From: Streptomyces sp. I6
GTDB taxonomy: Bacteria > Actinomycetota > Actinomycetes > Streptomycetales > Streptomycetaceae
Assembly (NCBI GenBank): GCA_003725745.1
Contig: RHDP01000001.1
Location: 5,249,501-5,313,500 of the forward strand
Reading direction: 5' to 3'
Length of the DNA stretch: 64,000 nt
The notes beneath the pieces are model-generated. The model was not told the DNA's origin. It did not search any database and worked only from the letters and a program-made list of their open reading frames with translations. The position numbers were made by a program, and so were the translations under genes. Below are positions 11,727 through 21,299 of the stretch, one piece after another; the stretch's first letter is position 1, and each line of letters begins with the position of its first letter.

Positions 11727-12386
11727 ATGGCACGACCACGGCGCATCGTCCTCGTCCGGCACGGCGAGTCGGAGGGCAACGCCGACGACTCGGTCTACGA
11801 GCGCAAGCCCGACCACGCGCTGAGCCTCACCGACCGCGGATGGCGCCAGGCCGAGGACACCGGAAGCAGGCTGCGCACCCTTTTTGGTCATGAGCGCGTC
11901 AGTGTCTATGTGTCGCCCTACCGGCGCACCCACCAGACGCTCCACGCCTTCCGGCTCGATCCCCGGCTCGTCCGGGTCAGGGAAGAGCCGCGACTGCGAG
12001 AGCAGGACTGGGGGAACTGGCAGGAGCGGGACGCCGTGCGGCTTCAGAAGGCCTACCGCGACGCCTACGGCCACTTCTTCTACCGCTTTCCGCAGGGCGA
12101 GTCGGGAGCGGACGTCTACGACCGGGTCGGGGCGTTCCTGGAGAGTCTCCACCGGAGCTTCGAGTCCCCGGAGCACCCGCCCAACGTCCTGCTCGTCACC
12201 CACGGGCTGACCATGCGCCTCTTCTGCATGCGCTGGTTCCACTGGACGGTTCCCGAATTCGAGTCGCTCTCGAATCCCGGCAACGGCGAGACGAGGATGC
12301 TGCTGCTCGGCGAGGACGGCCGGTACGCGCTGGACAGGCCCTTCGAGCGCTGGTGCACACCCGAGTGGTACGGGATCACCGGATAG
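11727..12386 (+). CDS. Histidine phosphatase (phosphoglycerate-mutase superfamily)
   Basis: The 219-residue protein has the RHG signature 'LVRHGESEGNADDS' at residues 8-20, the second arginine in 'VSPYRRTHQT', the acidic 'LREQDWGNWQ' and the C-terminal catalytic histidine in 'LLVTHGLTMRLF'. Branch-1 histidine phosphatases hydrolyse diverse phosphoesters, so the substrate cannot be named. ATG 11727 follows 'ggtttgtcct', with no strong ribosome site. The gene sits 12 bp before the ADP-ribosylglycohydrolase and is likely co-transcribed with it. Confidence 0.88.
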   Translation: MARPRRIVLVRHGESEGNADDSVYERKPDHALSLTDRGWRQAEDTGSRLRTLFGHERVSVYVSPYRRTHQTLHAFRLDPRLVRVREEPRLREQDWGNWQERDAVRLQKAYRDAYGHFFYRFPQGESGADVYDRVGAFLESLHRSFESPEHPPNVLLVTHGLTMRLFCMRWFHWTVPEFESLSNPGNGETRMLLLGEDGRYALDRPFERWCTPEWYGITG

Positions 12387-12398
12387 AGTGGCGGTGCG

Positions 12399-13306
12399 AT
12401 GACCGCTGACTCCACTCTCGACCGGCGCCTCGGCCGCGCCTTGGCCAGCCTGCGCGGGCTGTCCGTGGGAGACGCCCTGGGCTCCCAGTTCTTCGTACCT
12501 TCCCACCATGCGCTGCTGAAGCGGCGGGCCCTGCCGTCCGGACCCTGGCAGTGGACCGACGACACCGAGATGGCCTGCTCGGTGGTGGCCGTGCTGGCCG
12601 CCCACAGCCGCATCGACCAGGACGCACTCGCCCGGTCCTTCGCCGAGCACCACGACTTCGACCGGGGCTACGGTCCCGCCGTGAACCGGATGCTGAGGCT
12701 GATCCGCGAGGGCGGCGACTGGCGAGAACTGGCTGCGGGACTCTTCAGCGGACAGGGCTCGTGGGGTAACGGGGCCGCCATGCGCATCGCCCCGCTCGGC
12801 GCCTGGTACGCCGACGACCCCGAGCAGGCCACCCATCAGGCCGAGATCTCCGCGTACACGACGCACCAGCACCGCGAGGCCGTCGCCGGGAGCATGGCGG
12901 TCGCCGCGGCCGCTGCGCTCGCGGCCTCCGAGGACGGGACTCCGCCGCCCGGCGAACTGCTCGACGGGGTGATCGCACTCGTGCCGCGCAGCGCCGTGGG
13001 GCAGGGTCTCCGCCGGGCGCGGGACATGCTCGACTACGGCGACGTCGGCACGGTCGCGGCGGTGCTCGGCCGGGGACGCCGCACGAGTGCGCACGACACC
13101 GTCCCGTTCGCGCTCTGGTCCGCGGCCCGGGCCCTCGGGGACTTCGAGGAGACCTTCTGGACCACCGCCCAGGTGGGCGGGGACGTCGACACGACCTGCG
13201 CCATCGCGGGGGAGTGGTCGCGGCTGCCAGGGCCGGGGCTCCGCCCGCGGCCTGGCTGGAGCGGACCGAGGCCCTGCCCGGTTGGCTGCCCGCCCGGGTC
13301 GCCTGA
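12399..13306 (+). CDS. ADP-ribosylglycohydrolase, frameshifted near the 3' end
   Basis: This enzyme of the DraG/ADP-ribosylglycohydrolase family removes ADP-ribose from proteins or small molecules using two Mg ions. It shows 'LGLSVGDALGSQF'-type opening ('RGLSVGDALGSQF'), the metal motif 'QWTDDTEMA', 'GSWGNGAAMRIAPLG' and 'GGDVDTTCAIAG'. After 'CAIAG' the frame is lost. Adding one G to the run 13208-13212 restores 'GVVAAARAGAPPAAWLER' and ends with 'PGWLPARVA' and a stop at 13304-13306, giving about 302 residues. This is the family's normal C-terminus, so a sequencing deletion is likely. It lies just behind the histidine phosphatase. Confidence 0.85.
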
Positions 13307-13864
13307 CGCCGGGAGGCGCCCCGGTGCGGAGCGGCGAGTCCGGTCGGCCGCACCGTCACTGCCGGCGGCCCGGCAGGTGGTGCTCGGCCCTGCGGACCGC
13401 CGACCGCGCCCGGGCGTGCGGGCGTACGGACGTGTCTGGGCGGCCCCCCCCCGCCAACTTACCCGCCCTCCGCCGGTGGTGACGCATCCGAAGCGCGGAT
13501 GGGCCCTTCGAACGGTCCTTCACGAATGCGACACGTCAGCGGCGCGGCGCTTCCGAGAGCCGGGGCGCCGGCGGTGCCGTCGGGTCGTCGGCTGGCCGCT
13601 TCCGGCAGGGTGTGCGCGGTGGTGCGGCCGCTGCCGGGGTGTCCGGACCCCGTGCGCCACCCGGGCTTCGTCGTGGTCGCGGCGATGACGACGTGCCGGC
13701 CCGGAGTGTGCGGAAGCGAAAGGCGGAGTGCGAGTTTCGCCGGCACGGCCGATCTGGCCGCCCTGCCGCGCATTTGTCCGGGCGGCGGTCGGCGGCGTGC
13801 CCGTCCGGGGGACGGGGAGCCGGGGTGTCGCGACCGGGCCGCGCGGCGTAATCTGTCTGGCGCC
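13307..13864. other. Intergenic region, no gene seen
   Basis: These 558 bp between the glycohydrolase and rnhB contain a run of nine C around 13444-13452. No coding sequence is convincing on either strand. The long open frames on both strands are Arg-rich shadows. Confidence 0.5.
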
Positions 13865-14575
13865 ATGCCGTACGAACCACCCACGCACTCCGTCGAGCGC
13901 TCCCTCCGCGCCACCACCGGGGCCAAGATCGTCGCCGGTGTCGACGAGGTCGGGAGAGGGGCCTGGGCCGGTCCGGTCACGGTGTGCGCGGCCATCACGG
14001 GTCTGCGACGGCCGCCCGAGGGGCTGACCGACTCCAAGCTGATCACACCCAGGCGCCGTGCCGTCCTGGCGGCGGAACTGGAGCGCTGGGTCACCTGCCA
14101 CGCGCTCGGGCACGCCTCCCCGGAGGAGATCGACGACCTGGGCATGACGGCGGCCCTGCGCCTGGCGGCGTCACGGGCCCTGGAGGGGCTTCCGGTCCGT
14201 CCCGACGCGGTGATCCTGGACGGCAAGCACGACTACCTGGGCGCGCCGTGGCGGGTCCGGACGGTCATCAAGGGTGACCGGTCGTGCATCGCCGTCGCTG
14301 CCGCCTCGGTGATCGCCAAGGTGCGGCGGGACGAGCTGATGGCCGAGCTCGGACTGGAGTCGGCGGCGGTCGGACCGTACGCGTTCGCCGAGAACGCCGG
14401 CTACCCGTCACCGGTGCACAGGGCGGCGCTGCACGACCTCGGTCCCACGCCCTTCCACCGGCTTTCCTGGGCCTACCTCGACGCGATGCCGCGCTGGCGG
14501 CATCTGAAGAAGGTCCGGATTCCCGCGGAGGCGGCCGCTCTGGAAAGCGGGGGCCAACTCGGCTTCGACTTCTGA
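13865..14575 (+). CDS. rnhB: Ribonuclease HII
   Basis: RNase HII cleaves RNA in RNA-DNA hybrids and starts the removal of misincorporated ribonucleotides. The 236-residue protein has the active-site '[14 protein letters not shown]' (residues about 21-34), '[12 protein letters not shown]', '[12 protein letters not shown]' and '[12 protein letters not shown]'. The ATG start at 13865 gives the usual short extension before the catalytic domain. It stands alone, about 100 bp before a hypothetical gene. Confidence 0.95.
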   Translation: MPYEPPTHSVERSLRATTGAKIVAGVDEVGRGAWAGPVTVCAAITGLRRPPEGLTDSKLITPRRRAVLAAELERWVTCHALGHASPEEIDDLGMTAALRLAASRALEGLPVRPDAVILDGKHDYLGAPWRVRTVIKGDRSCIAVAAASVIAKVRRDELMAELGLESAAVGPYAFAENAGYPSPVHRAALHDLGPTPFHRLSWAYLDAMPRWRHLKKVRIPAEAAALESGGQLGFDF

Positions 14576-14678
14576 ACCGGCCGTACCAGGAGTACTGTGC
14601 CGACCGGCCCGACCTCCGGTCGCACTTATGTGCCACCCGCCGATGCCCATCGCACCGGCGTTTGATAAAAATCCACCC

Positions 14679-15296
14679 ATGCCTCTCATCCCCGAGGAGC
14701 CTCAGATTCACGAGAGTGCCCAGGGTCCCCGCGCTGCCTCGGCCACAGGCCGTACCGCGCCGACCCCCCGTCCCGTACCCGGTCCGCGCAGCGTGGCCGC
14801 TCCCCGTCCCGGGCGCCCCGGCCCCGGTCCGGCCAGGCCCGCTCCGCCCGCGCAGCGCGCGCACGGCTCCGCCGCTCCGGCGTCGCCCCGGAAGCAGAAT
14901 CGTTCCGCGCCGCAGATCCAGCTCATCCCCGCCTCCGCCGAGGGGGCGCTCGACGCCGCCGGTGAGGCCGTCGACCTGCTGCTCGACTCGGGGCGTGCCC
15001 CGGGCGAGATCCTCGTGCTGACCACGGGCGAGCAGCACCCCTGGGCGGCCCACGAGCTGTCCTTCGGTGAGAGCGCCTACTGGGCCCAGCACGACGCCGC
15101 CGACGACGTCTTCTACGCGGACGCCGCCTCGGTGGGCCGTGCCTCGCCCCGGCCCGTGGTCGTCGTCGCCGTGAATGGCGACGGCGGCGACGACGCCGCC
15201 CGGGTGCTGCCCGTCGCCCTGGGGCACGCGCGAGCGCTGCTGATCCTGTGCGGTGACCCGAAGCGGATCGACGCGGCGCTCGGCGCGAACGTCTGA
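14679..15296 (+). CDS. Hypothetical protein with possible helicase 2A-like remnant
   Basis: I do not recognise a named family. The 205-residue product has a Pro/Ala/Arg-rich disordered first half (about residues 8-85) and a compact second half from 'QLIPASAEGALDAAGEAVDLLL' on. The segments 'GEILVLTTGEQHPWA', 'PRPVVVVAVNGDGGDD' and 'VLPVALGHARALLILCGDP' resemble the end of superfamily 1 (UvrD_C_2) helicases, where 'YVALTRAR..L.V.GD' closes the second motor domain. No Walker A or other ATPase motif is present, so if related it is a stand-alone, non-motor derivative. ATG 14679 follows an AT-rich stretch (TTTGATAAAAAT). Confidence 0.6.
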   Translation: MPLIPEEPQIHESAQGPRAASATGRTAPTPRPVPGPRSVAAPRPGRPGPGPARPAPPAQRAHGSAAPASPRKQNRSAPQIQLIPASAEGALDAAGEAVDLLLDSGRAPGEILVLTTGEQHPWAAHELSFGESAYWAQHDAADDVFYADAASVGRASPRPVVVVAVNGDGGDDAARVLPVALGHARALLILCGDPKRIDAALGANV

Positions 15297-15684
15297 GCGG
15301 ACCGCCGGCGCGGGCAGCCGGACCGGGCGCCGCGCGGAGCGCGTCCGGCGCCGTGCTGTGCCTTGACGCGGTGTCCAGCCGGTGCGGTGCGGTCGTGCAC
15401 CGGCTCAGGGCCGGGCTCGCACCGGTGCGGCGCACCGCCGAGGGAAGAGGTTCCCCGCCTGAGCGGACCGCCGGGCTCGCCGCGGTGCGGCGCATCACCG
15501 GGGCACGGGGTACCAGCCGAGCATGGGCGCCCGCGTCCTCGCCCGCGGAGCCGTCGCCCGCGCACGATGGCGAGTGCCGCTCTGCACGGCGCCTGCCGGG
15601 CGGCGCGGACGGTGCGGCGGTGCCGCCTGACGCGGACTCACGAGGCGGGGGCCCGCATGCCGGAGACCGCCGTCCCCGCGTCTA
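15297..15684. repeat. Intergenic region with degenerate GC-rich repeats
   Basis: No gene is visible. Two related stretches, around 15409-15444 and 15470-15504, share 'GCCGGGCTCG' and 'GGTGCGGCGCA' at about 61-bp spacing. A third, weaker copy may lie near 15373-15400. Confidence 0.4.
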
Positions 15685-15862
15685 GTGCCGCGCCGGGCAG
15701 GGTTTGCCCGTCAAGGAGCGGGGTCCGGTGTGGTGCATCGCAAGCCGCCGGACCGGCCTCGTCGTGGGCCTGCTCGGTTGATGCGGCTGACTCGGCAACG
15801 CAGCGATTCGCCGAGCCTGCCGTGCCGGGCGCCGCGACGGGTCGAACGCCGCCTGACGCGGC
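15685..15862. repeat. Dispersed intergenic repeat, copy A
   Basis: About 178 bp here align with 53997-54237. A 30-bp block is identical (15812-15841 versus 54181-54210), the opening GTGCCGCG and GCCCGTCA blocks are shared, and so is the CGGCCTCGTCG block. It ends at the stop of the following minus-strand gene. The copies differ by indels and substitutions. Confidence 0.65.
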
Positions 15863-15863
15863 C

Positions 15864-16493
15864 CTAGCGAGCCGCCGTACGGCGCATCGCTTCGGCGGCG
15901 CCGCTCGCCGTGCGCAAGGGAGCCGTCCCCGGACCGGACACCAGGTCCGCGAAACCGCTCGGCCGCGACCCGGAGCTGGGCCGGCGCCCGCCGCGCCCTT
16001 CCCCGAGCACCTGCCACCCGCCGCGCGTCAGCGTGATGTACGCGCCGCACCTCAGCCCGTGCAAGGTGCACGCGTCCCGCAGGCCCCACATCCAGGCGCC
16101 GTCCTCCTCCGTCCAACGCTCATCGCCCTCACGGCAGTAGAGCAGCACGGCGGTGCGCACCGGTGAACGGCGGCGCAGATCGTGGGGGATGACCCGCCGC
16201 AGCTGGGCCAGCAGGGTGTTACGGAACTCCCACCCGTCGGCCGGGACGGGGCGCCGGGCGAACGAGGCACTGGCGACGAGCCGCTCCTCGGTGTCGAGCA
16301 CGGCGACCACGGCCGTCGAGGGCGCGGGCTCGTGGCGGACGTGCAGTCCGCTGACCACCTCGCGCGGGTTGCGAAGGAGAGGTATCCCCGCTTCCGCCCA
16401 CTCCGCGGGTTCCAGCAGTCTGGCGAGGCGACTGGCGGAGGCGGTCGATCCTTTGAACGAAGTGGCTGCGGACGAGGCGAATCCGAAGGTCAC
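15864..16493 (-). CDS. Conserved-looking hypothetical protein next to recQ
   Basis: I cannot assign a family. The 209-residue protein starts at GTG 16493 ('VTFGFASSAATSFKGS') with GGGAGG four bases upstream. The middle has 'TAVVAVLDTEERLVASASF' and 'RTAVLLYCREGDERWTEEDG', and the end is a short Arg/Ser-rich tail. The order of strands and helices after 'PREVVSGLHVRH' loosely recalls the JAB fold of RadC, but the HxHPSG metal motif is absent, so this is a weak idea. It lies downstream of recQ on the same strand (220-bp gap). Confidence 0.6.
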   Translation of the reverse strand: MTFGFASSAATSFKGSTASASRLARLLEPAEWAEAGIPLLRNPREVVSGLHVRHEPAPSTAVVAVLDTEERLVASASFARRPVPADGWEFRNTLLAQLRRVIPHDLRRRSPVRTAVLLYCREGDERWTEEDGAWMWGLRDACTLHGLRCGAYITLTRGGWQVLGEGRGGRRPSSGSRPSGFADLVSGPGTAPLRTASGAAEAMRRTAAR

Positions 16494-16713
16494 GGTCCTC
16501 CCTTCGCATACGCGCCCACAGTGCGGGCAGGGTCGGGTGAGGGCGCACCGCGGCATAGCCCTTGCGGACCGCGACCGGACCGGGCGGAGGGCGGTGGTTC
16601 CAATTCTTGCGGGCCAGGGGGCGGGCGGCAACGAGCAATTGAGGCCGCTGACTGGAATGGGCGGAAATGGTGCTCATTTCCCTGCCCGTCCACGCGTCCT
16701 GTCCCGCACACCC

Positions 16714-18884
16714 TTACGCCTGAACTGCCAGGACCAGCGGAAACACCCCCTCAGCTCCCGCCCGCCGCAGCAGTCGTGACGCGACGGCGAGGGTCCAGCC
16801 GCTGTCCGAAAGATCGTCCACAAGCAGCACCGGGCCGCCGGCCTCCGTCACCGTCCGTGCCAGATCCGGTGGAACGGCGAAGGCCTCGTGCAGCCCGCGC
16901 ACCCGCTGCGCGCTGTTCGTGCGTGAGATGTGCCGGTCCTCCGAACCCGCCGCGTACTCGATGGTGCCGAGGAAGGGCATCCTCCCGACCTCCGCGATGC
17001 GGGTTCCGAGCGATCCCACGAGTTGTGGCCTGGTGCGCGAGGCGACGGCCACGACCCCGACGGGGCGGGCCGGAGCGTCGGGGCCCCCGAGGACCAACCA
17101 CCAGGGCCCCGGGCCCAGTCGGCCAGCACACTCACGACGGCGTCGGCCACATCGGCGGGCACCGGGCCGTCCGGGGACTGCGCGGCGAGCATCGGCCGCA
17201 GTCGGTTGCCCCAGCCGATGTCGGAGAGCCGGCCCAGCGCCCGGCCGGTGAAGGCCTGCTCGCCCGCGGGGATACGGCCCTTCAGGTCCACACCGACCGC
17301 CGGAAGGCCCGTGGGCCACATCTTGCGGGCCTCCACCTCCACACCCGGGCGCCCCAGTTCGCCACGTGCGGCGTCCAGTGCGGCAGCGGACACCGAGGCG
17401 TCGAAGCGGGGCCCCGCGCAGTTGTCGCAGCGTCCGCAGGGGGCAGCGTCCCCGTCGTCGAGCTGCAGGCGCAGGAACTCCATCCGGCAGCCCACGGCCG
17501 AGGCGTAGTCGCGCATCGCCTGCTGCTCGCTCTCACGTTGACGCGCCACCCACGCATAGCGCTGGGAGTCGTACACCCACGGCCGGCCCGTCGTCGTCCA
17601 GCCGCCCTTGACCCGGTGCACGGCTCCGTCCACGTCGAGGACCTTGAGCATGGTCTCCAGACGTGTGCGCCGCAGCTCGACGAGCGGCTCCAGCGCAGGG
17701 AGCGACAGGGGACGCTCAGCGTGCGCCAGGACGTCGAGAGTGCGCCGCACGAGGTCCTCGGACGGGAAGGCGACCGAGGCGAAGTACTGCCAGATCGCCT
17801 CGTCCTCCTTGCCGGGCAGGAGGAGCACCTCGGCGTGCTCCACACCGCGCCCGGCGCGGCCCACCTGCTGGTAGTAGGCGATGGGCGAGGAGGGCGATCC
17901 CAGGTGGACGACGAAGCCGAGGTCGGGCTTGTCGAACCCCATCCCGAGCGCGGAGGTGGCGACCAGGGCCTTCACCCGGTTCGCCAGCAGGTCGTCCTCC
18001 GCCTGCTGCCGCTCCGCGTTCTCCGTGCGGCCCGTGTACGACGCCACCGTGTGCCCGCAGTGCCGCAGATACGCCGTCACCTCCTCCGCGGCGGCGACGG
18101 TGAGGGTGTAGATGATCCCCGAGCCGGGCAGGTCACCGAGGTGATCGGCGAGCCAGGCCAGCCGGTGGGCGGCGTCGGGGAGTTGGAGCACGGCGAGGCT
18201 CAGGCTCTCCCGGTCGAGCGGCCCGCGCAGCACCAGCGCGTCGGTGCCCGCACCCGTGCCCAACTGCTCGGCGACGTCGGCGGTCACTCGGGCGTTGGCG
18301 GTCGCCGTCGTGGCCAGCACCGGGACACCGGGCGCCAGATCGGCGAGCATCGTGCGCAGCCGCCGGTAGTCGGGCCGGAAGTCATGGCCCCAGTCGGAGA
18401 TGCAGTGCGCCTCGTCCACCACGAGCAGACCGGTCGCCGCTGCGAGTTTCGGCAGCACCTGGTCGCGGAAGTCCGGGTTGTTCAGCCGCTCGGGACTGAC
18501 CAGCAGCACGTCGACCTCGCCCGCTGCCACCTCGTCCTGGACCGACTCCCACTCCTCCGTGTTCGACGAGTTGATCGTCCTCGCCCGGATGCCCGCTCGC
18601 GCGGCGGCCTCCACCTGGTTCCGCATGAGCGCGAGCAGCGGCGAGACGATCACCGTCGGGCCGCTGCCCTGCTCACGGAGCAGGGAAGTGGCGACGAAGT
18701 ACACGGCGGACTTGCCCCAGCCCGTCCGCTGCACGACCAGCGCCCGGCGTTTCTCCGCCACGAGTGCCTCGATGGCCCGCCACTGGTCCTCGCGGAGTTT
18801 CGCGGCGCCGGTGGTGTCCCCGACGAGGCGTGCGAGTACCGCGTCGGCCGACGCCCTGAGCTGTGCGTGATCTGCGTTGGTCAT
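16714..18884 (-). CDS. recQ: RecQ helicase fused to a phosphoribosyltransferase domain (frameshifted)
   Basis: RecQ is a 3'-5' DNA helicase for recombination and fork repair. The N-terminal motor has '[14 protein letters not shown]' (Walker A), '[16 protein letters not shown]', 'LATTATAN' and '[11 protein letters not shown]'. A zinc-binding segment 'CGRCDNC' follows. After '[10 protein letters not shown]' the frame breaks. One extra base in the run 17081-17089 joins it to '[18 protein letters not shown]' and '[17 protein letters not shown]', which is a PRPP-binding loop of a type I phosphoribosyltransferase. The repaired protein is about 723 residues with stop at 16714. This RecQ-PRT fusion seems characteristic of actinobacteria. 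ATG 18884 faces the DUF4192 gene across a 26-bp palindrome. Confidence 0.88.
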
Positions 18885-18932
18885 GCCCCCATGCAACCCG
18901 ATGGCGCGGACAATGCGCGAACGGGCCGGTCT

Positions 18933-18958
18933 CCCTGTGGAAAACGTTATCCACAGGG
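18933..18958. promoter_or_regulatory. 26-bp palindrome with DnaA-box-like arms
   Basis: The two 13-base arms (18933-18945 CCCTGTGGAAAAC, 18946-18958 GTTATCCACAGGG) pair at 12 of 13 positions. Each arm contains a DnaA-box-like nonamer, TTTTCCACA on the minus strand and TTATCCACA on the plus strand, in inverted orientation. It lies in the 111-bp gap between divergent recQ and DUF4192 genes and could be an operator for both. Confidence 0.65.
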
Positions 18959-18995
18959 GTCGCGGTCCCGTGGCGGTCCGCGGGAACGTCGTGCC

Positions 18996-20702
18996 ATGAC
19001 CAAGCACCACGAACCCAACGGGCCGGCCGTCGACGATCAGCAGCAGGTCGTCCTGCGCGGGCCCGCCGAACTCGCCGACGCCCTGCCGTACATGCTGGGC
19101 TTCCATCCGACCGACTCCATCGTGCTCGTCGCGCTGCACGGCGGGCGGGGCCGCTTCGGAGGGCGGCTCCGCGTGGGCATCCCCGAATCGCCGCGCGAGT
19201 GGCTGCCCGTCGCCCGGCACCTCGCCGAGTGCCTCGTCGAGGGCAGCGAGCGCCGCGGCGCCCGGCCGGACGGCATCGTCGTCTTCCTCTGCCGGGACCC
19301 CGCGGAAGGGGAGTCCGGGCAGGCCGTGATGGAGCGGCTGCGTCCGCTCGCGCAGTGGCTCCGGACCTCCTGCGGAGCGCTCGACGTTCCGGTCCCGGAG
19401 GCGCTGTGCATTTCCGGCGGCCGCTTCTGGAGCTACTGCTGCCCGGATTCCCGCTGCTGTCCGGCGGAGGGGACGGCGACGGCGATCCCGGGCACCTCGG
19501 TGATGGCCGCGGCCGCGGCCTATGCGGGTATCCAGGTGCGGGGCTCACTGCAGGAGATGGAGTCCCGCCTGGAGCCGCTGGGGACCCCGTCCATGGCCGA
19601 CCAGGAGCGGGCCCTGGACTCCGCAGGCGCGGCCCTGCTGCCGAGGATCCTGGACGGAGGGAGCAGGGAGCAGGTCGCGTCCGAGACCCTCAGGCTCGCC
19701 CGCCGGCTGATGAAGCGCCTGGGGGAGAGGGCGACGCTGGACATGGACCGGTCCTCGGCGGACGGGCGCGACGACAGGCTGATCTCCCACGCCGAGGCCG
19801 CCGCGGTGATCCTCGGACTCCAGGACCGCGACACCCGGGACCGGGCCGCCGCGTGGATGGAGGGCCCGGAGGCCCACCGCGCGCTCAGGCTGTGGCGTGC
19901 GCTCGCCCGCCGCTGCGTCGGCCCCTATGTGGAGCATGCCGCCGCTCCGCTCTCGCTGGCCGGGTGGGTGTCCTGGTCCACGGGCGACGAGCCGAGTGCG
20001 AGAGTCGCCCTCAGCCTCGCCCTGCGCGTCGATCCGGAGTACGTCTTCGCACGCCTGCTGCACCAGGCGTGCAACGACGGGCTTGATCCCGAGGACCTGC
20101 GCCGCTGCCTGCGTACACATGCGGCGGCGCAGGAGCCGCAGAGGGCGGGGACGTCCGCACCCGTCCCGTCCGCCGAGGCTTCCCCGGCCGCTTCCGCGGG
20201 GCCGGGGCCAGGGCTGGCTGTCGCTGAGCCCACGGCCGGGTTCGCGGGCAGCGTGCCTGCTCCTCCCGGATCCGTCACGGAGCGGCCCGCTCCAGATTCG
20301 GCCACTGCGGGTTCACCCTCCTCGGCGGCTCCGGCACCGGGCCCCGCAGCGGCGGAACTTCCCGGAGCGGACCAGGACTCGCCCCCCTCCCGCGCGGGGA
20401 CGCCGGACACGGAGGGTGACGGCGTGCCGCGGATTCACGGCGCGGCACGACCTCAGTGCCAACGCGCCGAGGAGGGGCGCCGCCCCGGGGTACGACCCGC
20501 CCCCGTGCGCCCGGTGCCACGGGCACGTCCGGCAGTCCGGAAGCGAGTCACGGCGGCGGGCTCCGCCGCTTCGGGCGCCACGGCCCCCGGGCAGCGCGCC
20601 GCCTCGCACGTCGACGGCGATGCCGCCGCATGTGGACGGACACGCCCGGCCGGCCGCTCCGGTGATCGCGGCACGGGAAGGGGAGCAGGCGGCGGAGCGT
20701 GA
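18996..20702 (+). CDS. DUF4192 protein with long disordered tail
   Basis: The first about 380 residues are a DUF4192 domain: '[21 protein letters not shown]' and 'DSIVLVALH' at the start, then '[17 protein letters not shown]' and '[21 protein letters not shown]'. The family is abundant in actinobacteria and has no established function. From about residue 385 the chain is Ala/Pro/Gly-rich and then Arg-rich, to residue 568. The Arg-rich end reads like out-of-frame GC-rich DNA, so the true stop may be earlier and an indel in the tail is possible. It is divergent from recQ, sharing the palindrome, which hints at a DNA-maintenance link. Confidence 0.8.
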   Translation: MTKHHEPNGPAVDDQQQVVLRGPAELADALPYMLGFHPTDSIVLVALHGGRGRFGGRLRVGIPESPREWLPVARHLAECLVEGSERRGARPDGIVVFLCRDPAEGESGQAVMERLRPLAQWLRTSCGALDVPVPEALCISGGRFWSYCCPDSRCCPAEGTATAIPGTSVMAAAAAYAGIQVRGSLQEMESRLEPLGTPSMADQERALDSAGAALLPRILDGGSREQVASETLRLARRLMKRLGERATLDMDRSSADGRDDRLISHAEAAAVILGLQDRDTRDRAAAWMEGPEAHRALRLWRALARRCVGPYVEHAAAPLSLAGWVSWSTGDEPSARVALSLALRVDPEYVFARLLHQACNDGLDPEDLRRCLRTHAAAQEPQRAGTSAPVPSAEASPAASAGPGPGLAVAEPTAGFAGSVPAPPGSVTERPAPDSATAGSPSSAAPAPGPAAAELPGADQDSPPSRAGTPDTEGDGVPRIHGAARPQCQRAEEGRRPGVRPAPVRPVPRARPAVRKRVTAAGSAASGATAPGQRAASHVDGDAAACGRTRPAGRSGDRGTGRGAGGGA

Positions 20703-21299
20703 TCGGCCGGCCTCGCAGCGGGTGCCGCTGTCCGGCTGAGCGGTGGCGCCGTGAAGCCGGGCAGCAGGAGCCGCTCGGCGCCGGCCGTGCACCGGGAGCC
20801 GCCTGGCCGCACTCCGCCCCGCCCGGCACGCACAGTCCCGGCCGGGCGCCGTCCAACGCGTGCCGGCCGGGCCCCGTCCCGCGAGTCCGGGCCGGGCCCG
20901 CCCGGCCCGCTCGCGGTCTTGGCCCCCGACTCGCGTCGCCGGCTCCGTCTCCCGCCGTTGCCCCGGCCCGCGCTCCGCCACTGCCCGGTCCGGGCCTCCA
21001 TCCCCCGGCTGACGGCAGCCCGGGCTCCCGCCGCACCCGGTTGGGCCCGGGACTCCGGCCCGCCAGACGGCGACCCCGGCGTGAGCTCCGGTTCTGCCGT
21101 GGAGGGGTGAGTGGACGGGTTCCGGTCCTGTACCGGCGAACCCGGTCTCCGGACGGGAGCGGCTGGCGAGCGGGAGCCCCCGGGGCTGCGCCCAACGAGC
21201 CCGTCGCGTGGCCGGGACGTCAATCCGGTGAGCGCCGGAAGTCGCCGTTCCCGCATGGAAGGGAGTGTTTATCGTCAGGGAGACGACTATGATCGCGGC
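20703..21299. other. Intergenic region before the Nudix regulator
   Basis: I see no gene in these 597 bp; open frames are Arg/Pro-rich. Just before the Nudix start, TCGTC-AGGGA-GACGA (21272-21286) forms a short inverted repeat that could be an operator, but support is weak. Confidence 0.4.

Noticed and set aside
16182-18995. Long plus-strand extension upstream of the DUF4192 start
   Set aside because: It runs antisense through recQ; the family N-terminus begins at ATG 18996 and nothing before it resembles a protein.
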